Part shown: positions 32,267 to 41,858 of the stretch, piece after piece
Position numbering within the stretch: position 1 is the first letter of the stretch
How the letters are laid out: every line of letters starts with the position of its first letter
NCBI RefSeq assembly: GCF_900157375.1
Contig: NZ_LT721901.1
Span: forward strand, 986,365 to 1,050,364
DNA from: Mycobacterium rhizamassiliense
GTDB lineage: Bacteria > Actinomycetota > Actinomycetes > Mycobacteriales > Mycobacteriaceae
Direction of reading: 5' to 3'
Length of the DNA stretch: 64,000 nucleotides
Made by a program: the position numbers and the translations under genes
Notes under the pieces: model-generated
Told to the model about the DNA's origin: nothing
Seen by the model: only the letters and a program-made list of their open reading frames with translations
Database searches by the model: none

Positions 32267-33405
32267 GGGCGGCCGGCTCGGCGTCGCTGACTTCCCGGTG
32301 GCGTGAGTGGGCGGCACCGGTCTGGATCGGCTGCAATTTCTCGGCATGGGCGCGGCTGCTGATCCGCAATCGCTTCGCGGTGCATCCGAGCCGCTGGCAC
32401 TACGCCGTCTTGTATACCTTTGTCAGCGTTGGCAATTCGGCCCTAGGGCTACTGCAGCGGCTCGTGTTCGGCAGGCGGGTGGCCAACACGGTGATGGCCG
32501 AGGCGCCCATCTTCGTCATCGGGCACTGGCGTACCGGCACCACCTTGCTGCACGAGCTGCTGGTTCTCGACGAGCGCTTCGTCGGCCCGACCGGCTTCGA
32601 ATGCGTTGCGCCGCAACATTTCCTGCTGACCGAGCGGTTCGCGCCGCTGGCGGGTTTCATGGTGTCCAAACACCGGGCCATGGACAACATGGATTCCAGC
32701 CTCTACCACCCACAGGAAGACGAGTTCGTGTGGGTCATGCAGGGTCAGCCGTCGCCGTATCTGACGCTGGCGTTTCCGAACCGCCCGCCCGAGCACGAGC
32801 GGTACCTGGATCTGGAACAGCTGACGCCGCAGGAGCTGGCGGCGTGGAAGCGGCCACTGCTGCGCTTCGTTGCGCAGCTGTACTTCCGCCACCGCAAGAC
32901 GGTGGTCCTGAAGAACCCGAACCACAGCTTCCGAATCAAGGTGCTGCTGGACGTATTTCCGCAAGCCAAGTTCGTCCACATCGTCCGGGATCCCTATGTC
33001 GTCTACCCGTCCAGCATTCACCTGCTGAAGTCGTTGTCGCGGGTGCACAGCCTGCAACGACCGACGTTCGAGGGGCTGGACGAGCGGGTGCTGGAGACGT
33101 ACGTCGACCTGTATCGCAAGGTCGACGAGGGGCGCGAACTCGTCGACCCGTCCCGCTTCTACGAACTGCGCTACGAGGATCTGATCGCCGACCCCGAGGG
33201 CCAGCTGGGCCGCCTCTACGAGCACCTGGAACTCGGCCAATTCGAGCAGTACCTACCGAGATTGCGCGAATACCTCGCCGACCACCAGGACTACCGCACC
33301 AACAGCTACGAGCTGACGGCCGCGCAGCGCGCGGCGGTGGACGAAAACTGGGGCGCCGTCATCGATCGCTACGGTTATCGGACGGCAGACGAGGCGCGGC
33401 GCTAG
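32263..33405 (+). CDS. PAPS-dependent sulfotransferase
   Basis: A 380-residue sulfotransferase. The start MRAAGSASL is chosen for its 4-bp overlap with the P450 stop. The 5'-phosphosulfate-binding loop is [15 protein letters not shown] (near residue 80) and the 3'-phosphate-binding segment [14 protein letters not shown] (near 240), together the PAPS site of the Sulfotransfer_3 type. A weakly hydrophobic N-terminal stretch suggests membrane association. In M. tuberculosis cyp128 and stf3 form an analogous P450-sulfotransferase pair that makes sulfomenaquinone; whether this pair does the same is an inference I cannot test. Its 3' end overlaps the convergent LysR gene by 47 bp. Confidence 0.9.
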   Translation: MRAAGSASLTSRWREWAAPVWIGCNFSAWARLLIRNRFAVHPSRWHYAVLYTFVSVGNSALGLLQRLVFGRRVANTVMAEAPIFVIGHWRTGTTLLHELLVLDERFVGPTGFECVAPQHFLLTERFAPLAGFMVSKHRAMDNMDSSLYHPQEDEFVWVMQGQPSPYLTLAFPNRPPEHERYLDLEQLTPQELAAWKRPLLRFVAQLYFRHRKTVVLKNPNHSFRIKVLLDVFPQAKFVHIVRDPYVVYPSSIHLLKSLSRVHSLQRPTFEGLDERVLETYVDLYRKVDEGRELVDPSRFYELRYEDLIADPEGQLGRLYEHLELGQFEQYLPRLREYLADHQDYRTNSYELTAAQRAAVDENWGAVIDRYGYRTADEARR

Positions 33406-34300
33406 CGAGCGGATAGGACTTCTCCTCGAGCAGCGCGAGCAAGGCGCGGGTGGCCGCGCTCGGCGGGCGAAGTGCTGACGTCGTGACGAACAGGCGCCAC
33501 TGCAGGTCGTAATCGGAGATGCGGACGGTCGTCACGCCGGAGTCGTCGATGTGGTCGAGGATGGACCAGCTCAAAAAGCCGATCCCCAGACCGTTTCGGA
33601 TGTAGGTCGCGGCGGTGCCCAGGTCGGCGACCTCCACCGCGACGGTCCGCTGGATGCCCGCCGCGGCGAACGCGTTGTCGATCACCGTCCGGGTGCCGTA
33701 CCCGGGCGGGCTGTCCACGAACGACATTCCGGCCAGCTCCCCCAAAGCCATCGAATCCCGTTGCGCCAGAGGGTGATCGACGGGTACGACCAGAAGCAGC
33801 GGCACGGCGGCGACGAGCCGGGCCTGCAGGTCGGCCGGGACCGCGCCGGTGAAAACCAGCAGGGCGACGTCGAGGTCGCCGTCGCGGAGCTGGCGCAGCA
33901 GGCCGTCGGATCCGGCGGCGGCGGCGCGCAGGTGCACCACCACGTCCGGGTGCCGCACGTGCAGGTCGACCAGCAGCTGGGGCAGGTCGATGACGTTGAT
34001 GGAGGTCAGGGTGCCCACCGTGACCGTGCCCCGAACGGAGCCGCGAGTGGCGTTGACGGCGTCCCTGGCCGCCCGGGCGGCGTCCAGGGTTTCGCGGGCG
34101 CGCGGCCGCAGCTCCTCGCCGGCGGGGGTCAACGCCACGCCGGCCGGACCCCGGACGAACAGCTCCGCGCCGAGCTCGCGCTCCAGCGCCTTGATGGTCG
34201 CCGATACCCCGGATTGGACGACGTGCAACCGCTTCGCGGCCTCGGTGAAGCTCCGGTTCTCCGCGACCGCGAGAAAGTACTCCAGGTGGCGCAGCTCCAC
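33359..34300 (-). CDS. LysR-family transcription regulator
   Basis: A 313-residue LysR protein. The GTG start giving [15 protein letters not shown] is the family-typical beginning; an ATG at 34336 is an alternative. The winged HTH (residues 1-60) is [27 protein letters not shown], followed by the periplasmic-binding-like effector domain to about 295. It is divergent from an aldehyde dehydrogenase-amidohydrolase pair, 86 bp away, which it probably controls in response to a substrate of that pathway. Its 3' end overlaps the sulfotransferase gene. Confidence 0.9.
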   Translation of the reverse strand: MELRHLEYFLAVAENRSFTEAAKRLHVVQSGVSATIKALERELGAELFVRGPAGVALTPAGEELRPRARETLDAARAARDAVNATRGSVRGTVTVGTLTSINVIDLPQLLVDLHVRHPDVVVHLRAAAAGSDGLLRQLRDGDLDVALLVFTGAVPADLQARLVAAVPLLLVVPVDHPLAQRDSMALGELAGMSFVDSPPGYGTRTVIDNAFAAAGIQRTVAVEVADLGTAATYIRNGLGIGFLSWSILDHIDDSGVTTVRISDYDLQWRLFVTTSALRPPSAATRALLALLEEKSYPLASAAPRLPSDNRSDR

Positions 34301-34386
34301 CCTGCCATTATCACCGCTAATGCTGGAATCCATCAAAAGCTTTCGTTGGCCCCGATTGCGCAGGTCAGCGTAGCGTCGAGCGCAGT

Positions 34387-35877
34387 ATGTCTCAGCAAAC
34401 TCTCCCCCTCACGCGGACCAGAACGCGCTGGTCTTCCGCGTCCACCGATGATCAGTTCGTGGTGGAGAACCCCGCCACCGGCCAGACCATCACCGTTGTC
34501 CAAGGCGCCGGCCCCATCGAGGTCGACCAGGCCGTGCGCAAAGCCCACCTCGCACACCTGCGCTGGAAGCTGCGGCCGGCGCGGGAACGCGGCGGATACC
34601 TGCGCAGGATCGCCGAGCTGATCCGCGCTCACGCGGACGAACTCGCCGAGCTCGAGTCGCTGGAAATGGGCAAGCCCGTCACCCAGGCGCGCAGGACCGA
34701 CATCGAAACGGCGATCGCCATATTCGAGTACTTCGCCGGCGTGGTGGAGGCGCTGCCCAGCCAGGCCCGCGACTACGGCCCGGTGCTGGACGTCACCACG
34801 CTGGAACCGTACGGGGTGATCGCCGGGATCGTGCCGTTCAACTGGCCCCCCATTCACACCGCCGGGAAGGTCGCACCGGCGCTGGCCGTCGGCAATGCCG
34901 TCGTGCTCAAGCCACCGGAGCAGGCGCCGTCGGTAGTGCTGCGCATGGTCGAGCTGATGCAGTCCGTGCTGCCCGAGCGCGTGGTGCACACCGTGCCCGG
35001 CCGCGGCGACGTGGGCGCCGCGCTCGCCGGGCATCGACTGGTGGGCAAGGTGTCGTTCACCGGATCGCCCAGGACCGGCTCGGCGGTGCTGCGTACCGCG
35101 GCCAACAACCTCACGCCCGCATTGATGGAGCTGGGCGGCAAGAATCCGCTGATGGTGTTCGACGACGCGAATCTGCACGAAGCGCTGCTGGCCGCCATCG
35201 ACGGCGGGTTTTTCAATCAGGGCGAGGCATGCACCGCTGCGTCGCGAATCCTGGTGCAAGACAACGTGTATACCGAATTCACCGACAAGCTGTGCGCGGC
35301 GGTGGCACGGCTGCGGGTGGGCGACGGCGCCGACCCCGCGACCGACGTGGGGCCGTTGGTCACCCGGGCACACCAGCAACAGGTGCTGAATTACCTCAAG
35401 ATCGGCGTGGCCGAGGGCGCGCGGATCGCCGCCCAGGCAGCGCTGCCCGACGACCCGCGATTGGCCGCGGGCTTCTACGTCGCGCCGACGGTGCTGACCG
35501 ACGTGCACCCCCGCATGCGGGTGGCCCGCGAAGAGATCTTCGGCCCCGTCGTCAGCGTGATCCGGTTCGGCGACGACGACGAGGCGGTGCGGATCGCCAA
35601 CAGCACGCCGTACGGACTGGTTGCCGCCGTGTACACGCAGGACAGCGACCGGGCGCTGCGCGTCAGCCGTCAGATCCGGGCCGGAGCCGTCTTCGTCAAC
35701 AACTACCAGCGGGTGTCGGTCGGCACCGGATTCGGCGGGGTCGGCCACAGCGGGTTCGGCCGCGAGCACGCGCAGGAGACGTTGGCGGAATACGGCTATA
35801 CCAAGACAATTCGGCTGCCCGCCAGGCGCGACGAGCTGGCCTACTGGTCGGCCGCCACCCGGGTGCTGGAGGGGTAG
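34387..35877 (+). CDS. Aldehyde dehydrogenase
   Basis: A 496-residue NAD(P)-dependent aldehyde dehydrogenase. The Rossmann segment has GIVPFNWPPIHTAGKVAPAL and VSFTGSPRTG, the general-base Glu is in LMELGGKNP, and the nucleophilic Cys in FFNQGEACTAASR; EEIFGPVVSV and the C-terminal GVGHSGFGREH complete the fold. It oxidises an aldehyde to the acid. It is followed after 7 bp by an amidohydrolase/decarboxylase-like gene, suggesting successive steps in breakdown of an aromatic or related compound. Confidence 0.94.
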   Translation: MSQQTLPLTRTRTRWSSASTDDQFVVENPATGQTITVVQGAGPIEVDQAVRKAHLAHLRWKLRPARERGGYLRRIAELIRAHADELAELESLEMGKPVTQARRTDIETAIAIFEYFAGVVEALPSQARDYGPVLDVTTLEPYGVIAGIVPFNWPPIHTAGKVAPALAVGNAVVLKPPEQAPSVVLRMVELMQSVLPERVVHTVPGRGDVGAALAGHRLVGKVSFTGSPRTGSAVLRTAANNLTPALMELGGKNPLMVFDDANLHEALLAAIDGGFFNQGEACTAASRILVQDNVYTEFTDKLCAAVARLRVGDGADPATDVGPLVTRAHQQQVLNYLKIGVAEGARIAAQAALPDDPRLAAGFYVAPTVLTDVHPRMRVAREEIFGPVVSVIRFGDDDEAVRIANSTPYGLVAAVYTQDSDRALRVSRQIRAGAVFVNNYQRVSVGTGFGGVGHSGFGREHAQETLAEYGYTKTIRLPARRDELAYWSAATRVLEG

Positions 35878-35884
35878 CCCCCGG

Positions 35885-36835
35885 ATGCGGACGATCGCAC
35901 TCGAAGAGCATTACGCCACAGCGGCATTCCTGCGCGGGCCGGGCAGCTGGCTCACCACCCGCGCCGGAATCCTCGAACCGATCTCGGACCTGGGTGACGG
36001 TCGTATCGCGGCCATGGACGACGCGGGCGTCGACCTTGCCGTGCTGTCGCTGGCCGCGCCGGGTGTCGAGCAGCTGGACGGCCCGAAAGCCGTTGCGCTG
36101 GCGCGTGATTGCAACGACGAGCTGGCGGCCGCGGTCGCGCGCTACCCCGGTCGGCTGGCCGGTTTCGCGACGGTGCCGATCAGCGCTCCCGACCAGGCGG
36201 CCGACGAGCTGGAGCGGGCGTTTCGCGAACTCGGGTTTCTCGGCGCGGTCATCAACGGGCACAGCCAAGGTCGCTACCTGGACGATCCCTTCTTCGAACC
36301 GGTGCTCAATCGCGCTGCGGCGCTGAGCGTTCCGATCTACCTGCATCCGACGATCCCGCCGAAGGGCGTGATCGAGTCCAGCTACGCGGGTTTCTCCGAC
36401 GAGGTCACCTTCGCGCTGGCGACCGTCGGCTGGGGCTGGCACATCAACACCGCCACGCACGTGTTGCGGCTGATCCTCGGCGGCGTCTTCGACCGGTACC
36501 CCGAGTTGCAGGTCATCATCGGGCACATGGGCGAAGGGTTGTCGTTCATGCTGCCGCGCTTCGATGCCACGCTGACCCCGGAGCTGACGGGGCTCGAATA
36601 TCCGGTCAGCACCTACCTTCGGCACAACCTGCACTACACGTTCGCCAACTTCAACGCCGAAGCGACCTACACGAACCTGGTCGCCCACGTCGGCATTGAG
36701 CGCGTGGCCTTTTCGGCCGACTACCCGTTCGGGTCGATGAAGGCCGCGCGCGTCTTCCTGGACAACCTGCCGCTCTCCGACGACGATCGGGCGAGGATCA
36801 GCCACCGCAACGCCGAGCGCCTGCTCGGCCTGTAA
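35885..36835 (+). CDS. Amidohydrolase-2 family protein (gamma-resorcylate decarboxylase-like)
   Basis: A 316-residue TIM-barrel protein of the amidohydrolase_2/ACMSD group. The N-terminus MRTIALEEHYAT carries the ExH metal motif of gamma-resorcylate and 2,3-dihydroxybenzoate decarboxylases; HPTIPPKG, GHMGEGLSFMLPR and FSADYPFGS supply later His and Asp ligands. These enzymes decarboxylate aromatic acids or hydrolyse related compounds. The immediate upstream partner is an aldehyde dehydrogenase, with the pair likely under the divergent LysR regulator. The substrate is not evident. Confidence 0.88.
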   Translation: MRTIALEEHYATAAFLRGPGSWLTTRAGILEPISDLGDGRIAAMDDAGVDLAVLSLAAPGVEQLDGPKAVALARDCNDELAAAVARYPGRLAGFATVPISAPDQAADELERAFRELGFLGAVINGHSQGRYLDDPFFEPVLNRAAALSVPIYLHPTIPPKGVIESSYAGFSDEVTFALATVGWGWHINTATHVLRLILGGVFDRYPELQVIIGHMGEGLSFMLPRFDATLTPELTGLEYPVSTYLRHNLHYTFANFNAEATYTNLVAHVGIERVAFSADYPFGSMKAARVFLDNLPLSDDDRARISHRNAERLLGL

Positions 36836-36939
36836 CACTTTGCTATCGGCCATATTTCAAAACCGCTTCGGCCTCGCAACTTTGGCCTCCGGCTGCGTAC
36901 CCTGACCACTGAATATTCAAAGATTTCGGGGAGCAACGC

Positions 36940-37527
36940 GTGCGGTTATCGCAGAATGCACGACGCGGCATGGCCGGCGGTTCGCTGGTACTCGCGGCCG
37001 TGCTGGCTAGTCCGATGCTGGTTTCGGGCTGCGCCACGAAGATCGACGGCAGGCCGGTCGCGGCGCCAGGGGCCGGGCCGACCGAGCCCGTCTTTCCGAC
37101 GCCGAGGCCCAGCGCCACGGCGCTGCCGCCGCCGACCGGCGTCAGCCCGAACCCGGCACCCGGCGGCCCGACCTCCCCGGCCGGCACCATCCCGCTGTCG
37201 CCGGACCAGAACGGCTACGTCTTCATCGAGACCAAGTCCGGCATCACGCGCTGCCAGATCAACAAGGACACCGTCGGGTGCGAGGCGCCCTTCACCGACT
37301 CCCCGCTGCAGGACGGCGAGCACGCCAACGGCGTCAGCATCACCTCCACCGGTTCGGTGCAGTGGGTGCTGGGCAACCTGGGCGCCATCCCCACGGTGAC
37401 CATCGACTACAAGACCTACGGCGCGCAGGGCTGGACCATCAACGCCTCTGAGGGCGGCACTCGATTCACGAACGACCACACCGGCCACGGCATGTACGTC
37501 AGCGTCGAGAAGGTCAATACGTTCTAA
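36940..37527 (+). CDS. Putative lipoprotein (LpqJ-like)
   Basis: A 195-residue exported protein from a GTG start with GGGGAG upstream. The signal peptide ends at the lipobox LVSGC with lipidated Cys at 31. A Pro/Thr-rich spacer (about 40-85) leads to a compact domain with YVFIETKSGITRCQINKD and VGCEAPF (two Cys that could pair) and a C-terminal VSVEKVNTF. Position near iniC and domain type resemble M. tuberculosis LpqJ (Rv0344c), but I have not aligned them. Function unknown. Confidence 0.83.
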   Translation: MRLSQNARRGMAGGSLVLAAVLASPMLVSGCATKIDGRPVAAPGAGPTEPVFPTPRPSATALPPPTGVSPNPAPGGPTSPAGTIPLSPDQNGYVFIETKSGITRCQINKDTVGCEAPFTDSPLQDGEHANGVSITSTGSVQWVLGNLGAIPTVTIDYKTYGAQGWTINASEGGTRFTNDHTGHGMYVSVEKVNTF

Positions 37528-37555
37528 GCGCGGGGTTTCACCTACGATCGGTGCC

Positions 37556-38056
37556 GTGGCACCCAACGGTCCGCCGGATGACTTCAACGAGCAGCAGACC
37601 CGGCATGCCAACGCCGCCGGGCAACCTGGGACACCACCCCCGACTGACCCACCCGGGCCGCCCGAATCGCCCGACCCGTTCGACGGGCAGACCGTGCCCA
37701 TTGCGTGGTACCGCAGGCCGGCGGTGCTCATCCTCTGGGCGCTGTCGGTTCTGATCCTGGTCGCGCTGATCGTCTGGGGCATCACCCAGCTGGTGCACGA
37801 CCAGAGCACGACCAATACCCCCAGCACCACGTCGACGACCACGACGACGCCGACCAGTACCACCACCACGACGACTACCACCACGACCACCACCACCACC
37901 ACCACCACAACGACGACGCCGACCACCACCACGACGACCAGCGCCGAGGTCGTACCGCCGTCAGAGCAGCCGACGCGCCAGCCCACCCAGCCACAGCCCA
38001 CGCGCCGGCATCACTGGCCGTCGTGGCTGCCGACGACCGTTCCGCAACTGCCCTAA
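37556..38056 (+). CDS. Single-pass membrane protein with poly-threonine tract
   Basis: A 166-residue protein from a GTG start. Residues 1-50 are Pro-rich and cytoplasmic, 56-80 form one transmembrane helix (ILWALSVLILVALIVWGITQL), and residues 85-128 are almost entirely threonine with an uninterrupted run of 20, followed by a Pro/Arg-rich tail. Long Thr tracts on the outside of mycobacterial proteins are candidates for O-mannosylation. Its membrane segment resembles that of the protein starting at 38154. No function known. Confidence 0.75.
   Translation: MAPNGPPDDFNEQQTRHANAAGQPGTPPPTDPPGPPESPDPFDGQTVPIAWYRRPAVLILWALSVLILVALIVWGITQLVHDQSTTNTPSTTSTTTTTPTSTTTTTTTTTTTTTTTTTTTTPTTTTTTSAEVVPPSEQPTRQPTQPQPTRRHHWPSWLPTTVPQLP
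37808..37939 (+). repeat. ACC/ACG trinucleotide tract encoding poly-Thr
   Basis: A run of Thr codons, mostly ACC and ACG, inside the small membrane-protein gene; it could vary in length by replication slippage without changing the frame. Confidence 0.8.
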
Positions 38057-38153
38057 CGGTTTGGTTGCGACCGGATCAACGTTTGACTGCTGCCCGGCGG
38101 CGGTGGGTGTGGCTACCGACTAGGTGAGACCCGCGCCGATAGGCTCAGCAACC

Positions 38154-38615
38154 ATGGCCAGGCTCGCGCCGCCGGACTACGGCGTCACCGATTCGACGGT
38201 GTGGTGCGACGAGTGCGAGCCCGAGGATCCGATTCCGGGCTGGCGCACCCCACTCGCGCTGGCCGGCTGGGGTGCGCTGATCGCGATCCTGATCGCGCTG
38301 ATCGTCTGGGGCATCCTCCAACTCGCGTGCGGCAACCCGCCGCCGGAACCGGTCATCGTCATCACCACTCCGACGACGCCCTCGAGCGCCGCGCCGGTCG
38401 CTCCACCCAGCCACCGTGGGACGTTTCAGCAGAAGACGCCGACCACCACCGCGGAGATTCCGGCGCCGTCCACCACCGACGTGGACACCGCCCCACCGCT
38501 GACCACCAGCACCGGGTCGCCCGGGGCGTTTCCTCTGCCCCAGCTGCCGTCGGTGATCACGCTGCCGGCGATTCCGGGGTTGCCCACCGAAATCACGTTG
38601 CCCCCGGGTCTGTGA
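38154..38615 (+). CDS. Small single-pass membrane protein
   Basis: A 153-residue protein; the ATG at 38154 (MARLAPPDYGVTD) is preferred to a GTG at 38124. A CDEC pair lies near residue 20, then one membrane helix (about 35-60, ending ALIVWGILQLACGN), then a Pro/Thr/Ser-rich outer tail. The helix closely resembles that of the preceding gene (LIVWGITQL), suggesting the two are diverged duplicates. It precedes an Hsp70-like membrane protein by 55 bp. Function unknown. Confidence 0.7.
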   Translation: MARLAPPDYGVTDSTVWCDECEPEDPIPGWRTPLALAGWGALIAILIALIVWGILQLACGNPPPEPVIVITTPTTPSSAAPVAPPSHRGTFQQKTPTTTAEIPAPSTTDVDTAPPLTTSTGSPGAFPLPQLPSVITLPAIPGLPTEITLPPGL

Positions 38616-38670
38616 GCGCTCGCCCACCTAGACTCACGGGGATCCATAGTCACCAGTAGGGGTACACGAG

Positions 38671-40344
38671 ATGAGCGAGTCGCTCGGGTTGTCGATCGGG
38701 GTGGCCACCCTGGTCGCAGCGCGCGCCGGTGGCGATCCGGTAGCTCGCAGATCCGTGCTGACGCTGTTCGACCAGCAGCCTTCCGAAGTCGGCCTGCCAG
38801 AAGAACATTCGAACCCCGCCGGTGCCGGGTTGGTGATCCGCGGTTTCGTCGAGCGCGTCGGCGACCGGACCCCGTTGGTGGCATCCGACGGGACGAAGTA
38901 CCTCGGCGACGCGTTGACGGTCGAGGCGCTGGAGGTGATGGCCCGCTCGGTCGGTTACGGGACGCCGATCACCATCGCGGTGCCGGCGTATTGGTCCGAC
39001 GGCCAGTCCGAGGCGCTGCGCGAGGAGTTCTTCGCCCAGCCGGGGCTGACGTCCGACGGCGCGCCGCCGACGTTGATCTCCGATGCAACGGCCGCGCTCG
39101 CGGCGCTGCGGGGCGAGCCGGAGTTCCCGGCTGACGGCGTGGTCGCCCTGTGCGATTTCGGGGCCGGCGGCACGACGGTGACGTTGGCCAATGCCGGACC
39201 GGACCAGGCGCAGATCGGCGCGTCGGTTCGCTACGCCGAGTTCTCCGGCGACGCGATCGATCAGCTGGTCCTGAATCACGTGCGGGACAACGGCTCCAAC
39301 CCGGACACCACCGGCGGCCTGGCCAGCACCACCCGGATGGGGTCGCTGGCCCGCCGGCTGGAGCAATGCCGGCACGCCAAAGAACAGCTGTCGACGGCCG
39401 AGGTGGCCACCGTCGCGGGAGGCACCCGCGAGGACGTCGAGCTGTCCCGCAACGAATTCGAAGGCCTCATCGCCGAGCCGGTGGACGGATTGATCGCCAC
39501 GATCCAGGAGATATTGCAGCGCAACGACATTGCGACGGAAAGCCTGGCCGCCGTGGCCGCCGTCGGTGGCGGCGCAAGCATCCCGCTGCTCGTCGCCCGG
39601 CTCTCCGAGCGCCTCGGTGTCCGGGTCCACACCGCCGCCGCGCCCGCGCTCAGCGCCGCGGCAGGCGCGGCCCTGCTCGGTGAGCTGCGGCCCCCGGCGC
39701 CCCCGGAGGCGGGCGCCGCCCTGGACAACCCGACGCAAATGGCGGCCGCGGTCCTGGACAACCCGACGCAAATGGCCGCCGCCGCCCCCCTCGATATGAC
39801 CCAGGCGATCCCGGGTGCGCGCATCGAGGAGGATCACCCCCTCGCGTGGTCGGAAGATCCCGACGCAGACGAGCCCGTCCCCTACACCGGGCCGGAGCAC
39901 AGCGGCCAATATGCCCGGGAAGCAATGGATTTCGACGACCCCGAGGACAATCGCTACGCCGCCGAAGTCGGCCGCCTGCCTTGGTACAAGCGCACGGCGC
40001 TGATCGTGAGTGTGGTCAGCGCGGGCGTGGCGCTATTGCTGCTGGGCGTGGTGCTGGCGCTGACCCTCGACCGCCCGGAGACCGTACCGGTCCCCCCGCC
40101 GACCCAGTCCACGTCTGCGCCGACGCCGACGCCGTCGCCGCAGACGGTGACCGTGACCGACACCCCCACCGAAACGTCGACACCGGCGCCGCCGCCGACC
40201 ACCACTGAGCCGCCGGTGACGACGGCGCCCCCGGTCACGACGACGGAGGCTCCGATCACCCCGACCACGACGGTCCCGCCGGTGATCACCACCGAGCCGC
40301 CGCCCACGCGCGAAAGACCGCGCCTGTTCCCCCGCTGGCGCTAG
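38671..40344 (+). CDS. Membrane-anchored Hsp70-like protein
   Basis: A 557-residue protein with an N-terminal Hsp70/actin-fold domain (about 1-335): LGLSIGVATLVAARAG at phosphate-1, LCDFGAGGTTVTL at phosphate-2, and AVGGGASIPLLVARL at the adenosine motif. The loops deviate from DnaK, for example the loss of the DLGTT Asp. It then has an acidic linker with two LDNPTQMAAAV copies (351-371), one transmembrane helix (about 441-465) and a Pro/Thr-rich extracytoplasmic tail ending in a basic RPRLFPRWR. It has no substrate-binding beta domain, so a chaperone role is doubtful; an ATPase-like sensor or scaffold is an inference. It converges with iniC. Confidence 0.8.
   Translation: MSESLGLSIGVATLVAARAGGDPVARRSVLTLFDQQPSEVGLPEEHSNPAGAGLVIRGFVERVGDRTPLVASDGTKYLGDALTVEALEVMARSVGYGTPITIAVPAYWSDGQSEALREEFFAQPGLTSDGAPPTLISDATAALAALRGEPEFPADGVVALCDFGAGGTTVTLANAGPDQAQIGASVRYAEFSGDAIDQLVLNHVRDNGSNPDTTGGLASTTRMGSLARRLEQCRHAKEQLSTAEVATVAGGTREDVELSRNEFEGLIAEPVDGLIATIQEILQRNDIATESLAAVAAVGGGASIPLLVARLSERLGVRVHTAAAPALSAAAGAALLGELRPPAPPEAGAALDNPTQMAAAVLDNPTQMAAAAPLDMTQAIPGARIEEDHPLAWSEDPDADEPVPYTGPEHSGQYAREAMDFDDPEDNRYAAEVGRLPWYKRTALIVSVVSAGVALLLLGVVLALTLDRPETVPVPPPTQSTSAPTPTPSPQTVTVTDTPTETSTPAPPPTTTEPPVTTAPPVTTTEAPITPTTTVPPVITTEPPPTRERPRLFPRWR
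39721..39780 (+). repeat. 33-bp direct repeat within the Hsp70-like gene
   Basis: The unit beginning CTGGACAACCCGACGCAAAT occurs at 39721 and again at 39754 with one base difference before it decays; in-frame, encoding LDNPTQMAAA twice. Confidence 0.75.
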
Positions 40345-41858
40345 CGCGGCGGGGCGTTGAAGTCGTAACCGCGCGCGGCGAAGTCGGCGACCATCGCCTC
40401 GGCGCTGCGGACCGCGGCGCGACAGGCCCTGGTGGTGAACGGGTCGTTGAGCGGATGCTCGGCGCGCCGGCGCCAGCGTTGCGCCGCGGCGAATGCGGCA
40501 CGCGGGCCCTCGTGTGCGCCGGCCCGCAGGTCCTCGGGGTTCAGGCCAAGCCTGTTGGCCGGGCGGGTGCCCGAGCCGCCGATGATGCGCCGCAGCGAGA
40601 CAACCTCGTCGTCGTTCAGTGTCGTTGTGCGCGAATGTAATTGACTGAGCAGCCGGAGCTCCTCGAAGGCGTGGGTGTCGGCCAGCAGCGGGTCGATGTC
40701 GGCGATGACGTACGGCGTCGCAACGATGGGGAACGCCTCGACAAACCTGCGCAGCGACACCAGCGCGGTGTGCGCCTTGAGCATGTCGGAGCGCTGGGCG
40801 AACTGCTGGTCGATGACCTCGCGCAACGCCACCAGCCCGCTGCGCTCCAGCAGTTCGTCGGCCAGCGCCGCCGCGTCGGTGACTCCGGCCGCCAGCACGG
40901 CGATCGAGATCCGGATGCCGAACATGCCGAAGCGCTCCAGCAATTCGGCGCGCGTGGCCGCATCCACGGGTAGCTGGTCGTTGGTCCGCACGAAGCGATC
41001 GACGCTGAGCATGGCCTTGCTGAGTTCGGCGGGGTCGGCGCCGGCCAGCTTCTGCAACGCCATGAACTCGCTTTGGCGCAACGTGCGCGCGGTGAGCGCC
41101 AGCAGGCCGGACACCGGGACGACCGCCTGGCAGATACCGGTTTGATTCATCTCGCCGGTGAAGCGCCTCGCCACATCGGCCGCCGACAGCATCGCATCGA
41201 TGCGCCCAGCGCCGATCTCGTCGGCGCGCGAGGCCACCCCGATGATGCCGAGCGCCCCCGTCGACCCGCCGACGAGCTGGCCGATCTGCTTGAGCAGCGC
41301 GACGTCGGCGGCGTTGAGCGTGCGCAGCAGGAACACCACCGCGTCGACTCGTGGCACGCCGTCGCTCGGGACCAACAGCCGCAGGGTGCGCTCGGACGCG
41401 TCGCGGGTCAACGACGACGTGCCGGGCGTGTCGATGATCGTGGTCTCGGCGAGCTCTTCGGCGGGCCATTCCACGTCCAGGTCGGCGACCTCGGCCGGAT
41501 TGAGCGAGCGGAAGTCGAAGGACAAGCCACCGTTGTGACTGATCGGCACGTTGGAATGCCTTCCGCCCCAATGGTTTGCGGTGACCCTCGGGGTGGGCCC
41601 GTGCCGGAACCAGGTCACGATCCGGGTGGCCTCGGTGGCGTCCGTCGGGGCGATGTCCTGGCCCACCAACGCGTTGACGAGGGTGGACTTCCCGGCCTTG
41701 AGCGTGCCGGCGAGCGCGATGCGGATCGGTTCGTTCAGCCGGGCGCCGATGCGGTCCAGCTCGTAGAAGACCTCGGGCCGCTGCCGGAATGCCGGCTCGC
41801 CACGATAGGCCTCGATGGTGCCGCCCAGAATCGCACGGACCCGATCGCTTGTGCTCAC
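40341..41858 (-). CDS. iniC: IniC, dynamin-like GTPase
   Basis: A 505-residue dynamin-superfamily protein, third gene of the isoniazid-inducible operon. The GTPase domain has the P-loop GTLKAGKS (51-58), a G2 threonine nearby, and DTPG (143-146); the usual (N/T)KxD is SRAD in GVASRADE, a weakened G4. The rest is a helical stalk. Its GTG overlaps the iniA stop as GTGA. With IniA it is thought to maintain or remodel the cytoplasmic membrane under cell-wall inhibitor stress. Confidence 0.93.
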   Translation of the reverse strand: MSTSDRVRAILGGTIEAYRGEPAFRQRPEVFYELDRIGARLNEPIRIALAGTLKAGKSTLVNALVGQDIAPTDATEATRIVTWFRHGPTPRVTANHWGGRHSNVPISHNGGLSFDFRSLNPAEVADLDVEWPAEELAETTIIDTPGTSSLTRDASERTLRLLVPSDGVPRVDAVVFLLRTLNAADVALLKQIGQLVGGSTGALGIIGVASRADEIGAGRIDAMLSAADVARRFTGEMNQTGICQAVVPVSGLLALTARTLRQSEFMALQKLAGADPAELSKAMLSVDRFVRTNDQLPVDAATRAELLERFGMFGIRISIAVLAAGVTDAAALADELLERSGLVALREVIDQQFAQRSDMLKAHTALVSLRRFVEAFPIVATPYVIADIDPLLADTHAFEELRLLSQLHSRTTTLNDDEVVSLRRIIGGSGTRPANRLGLNPEDLRAGAHEGPRAAFAAAQRWRRRAEHPLNDPFTTRACRAAVRSAEAMVADFAARGYDFNAPPR

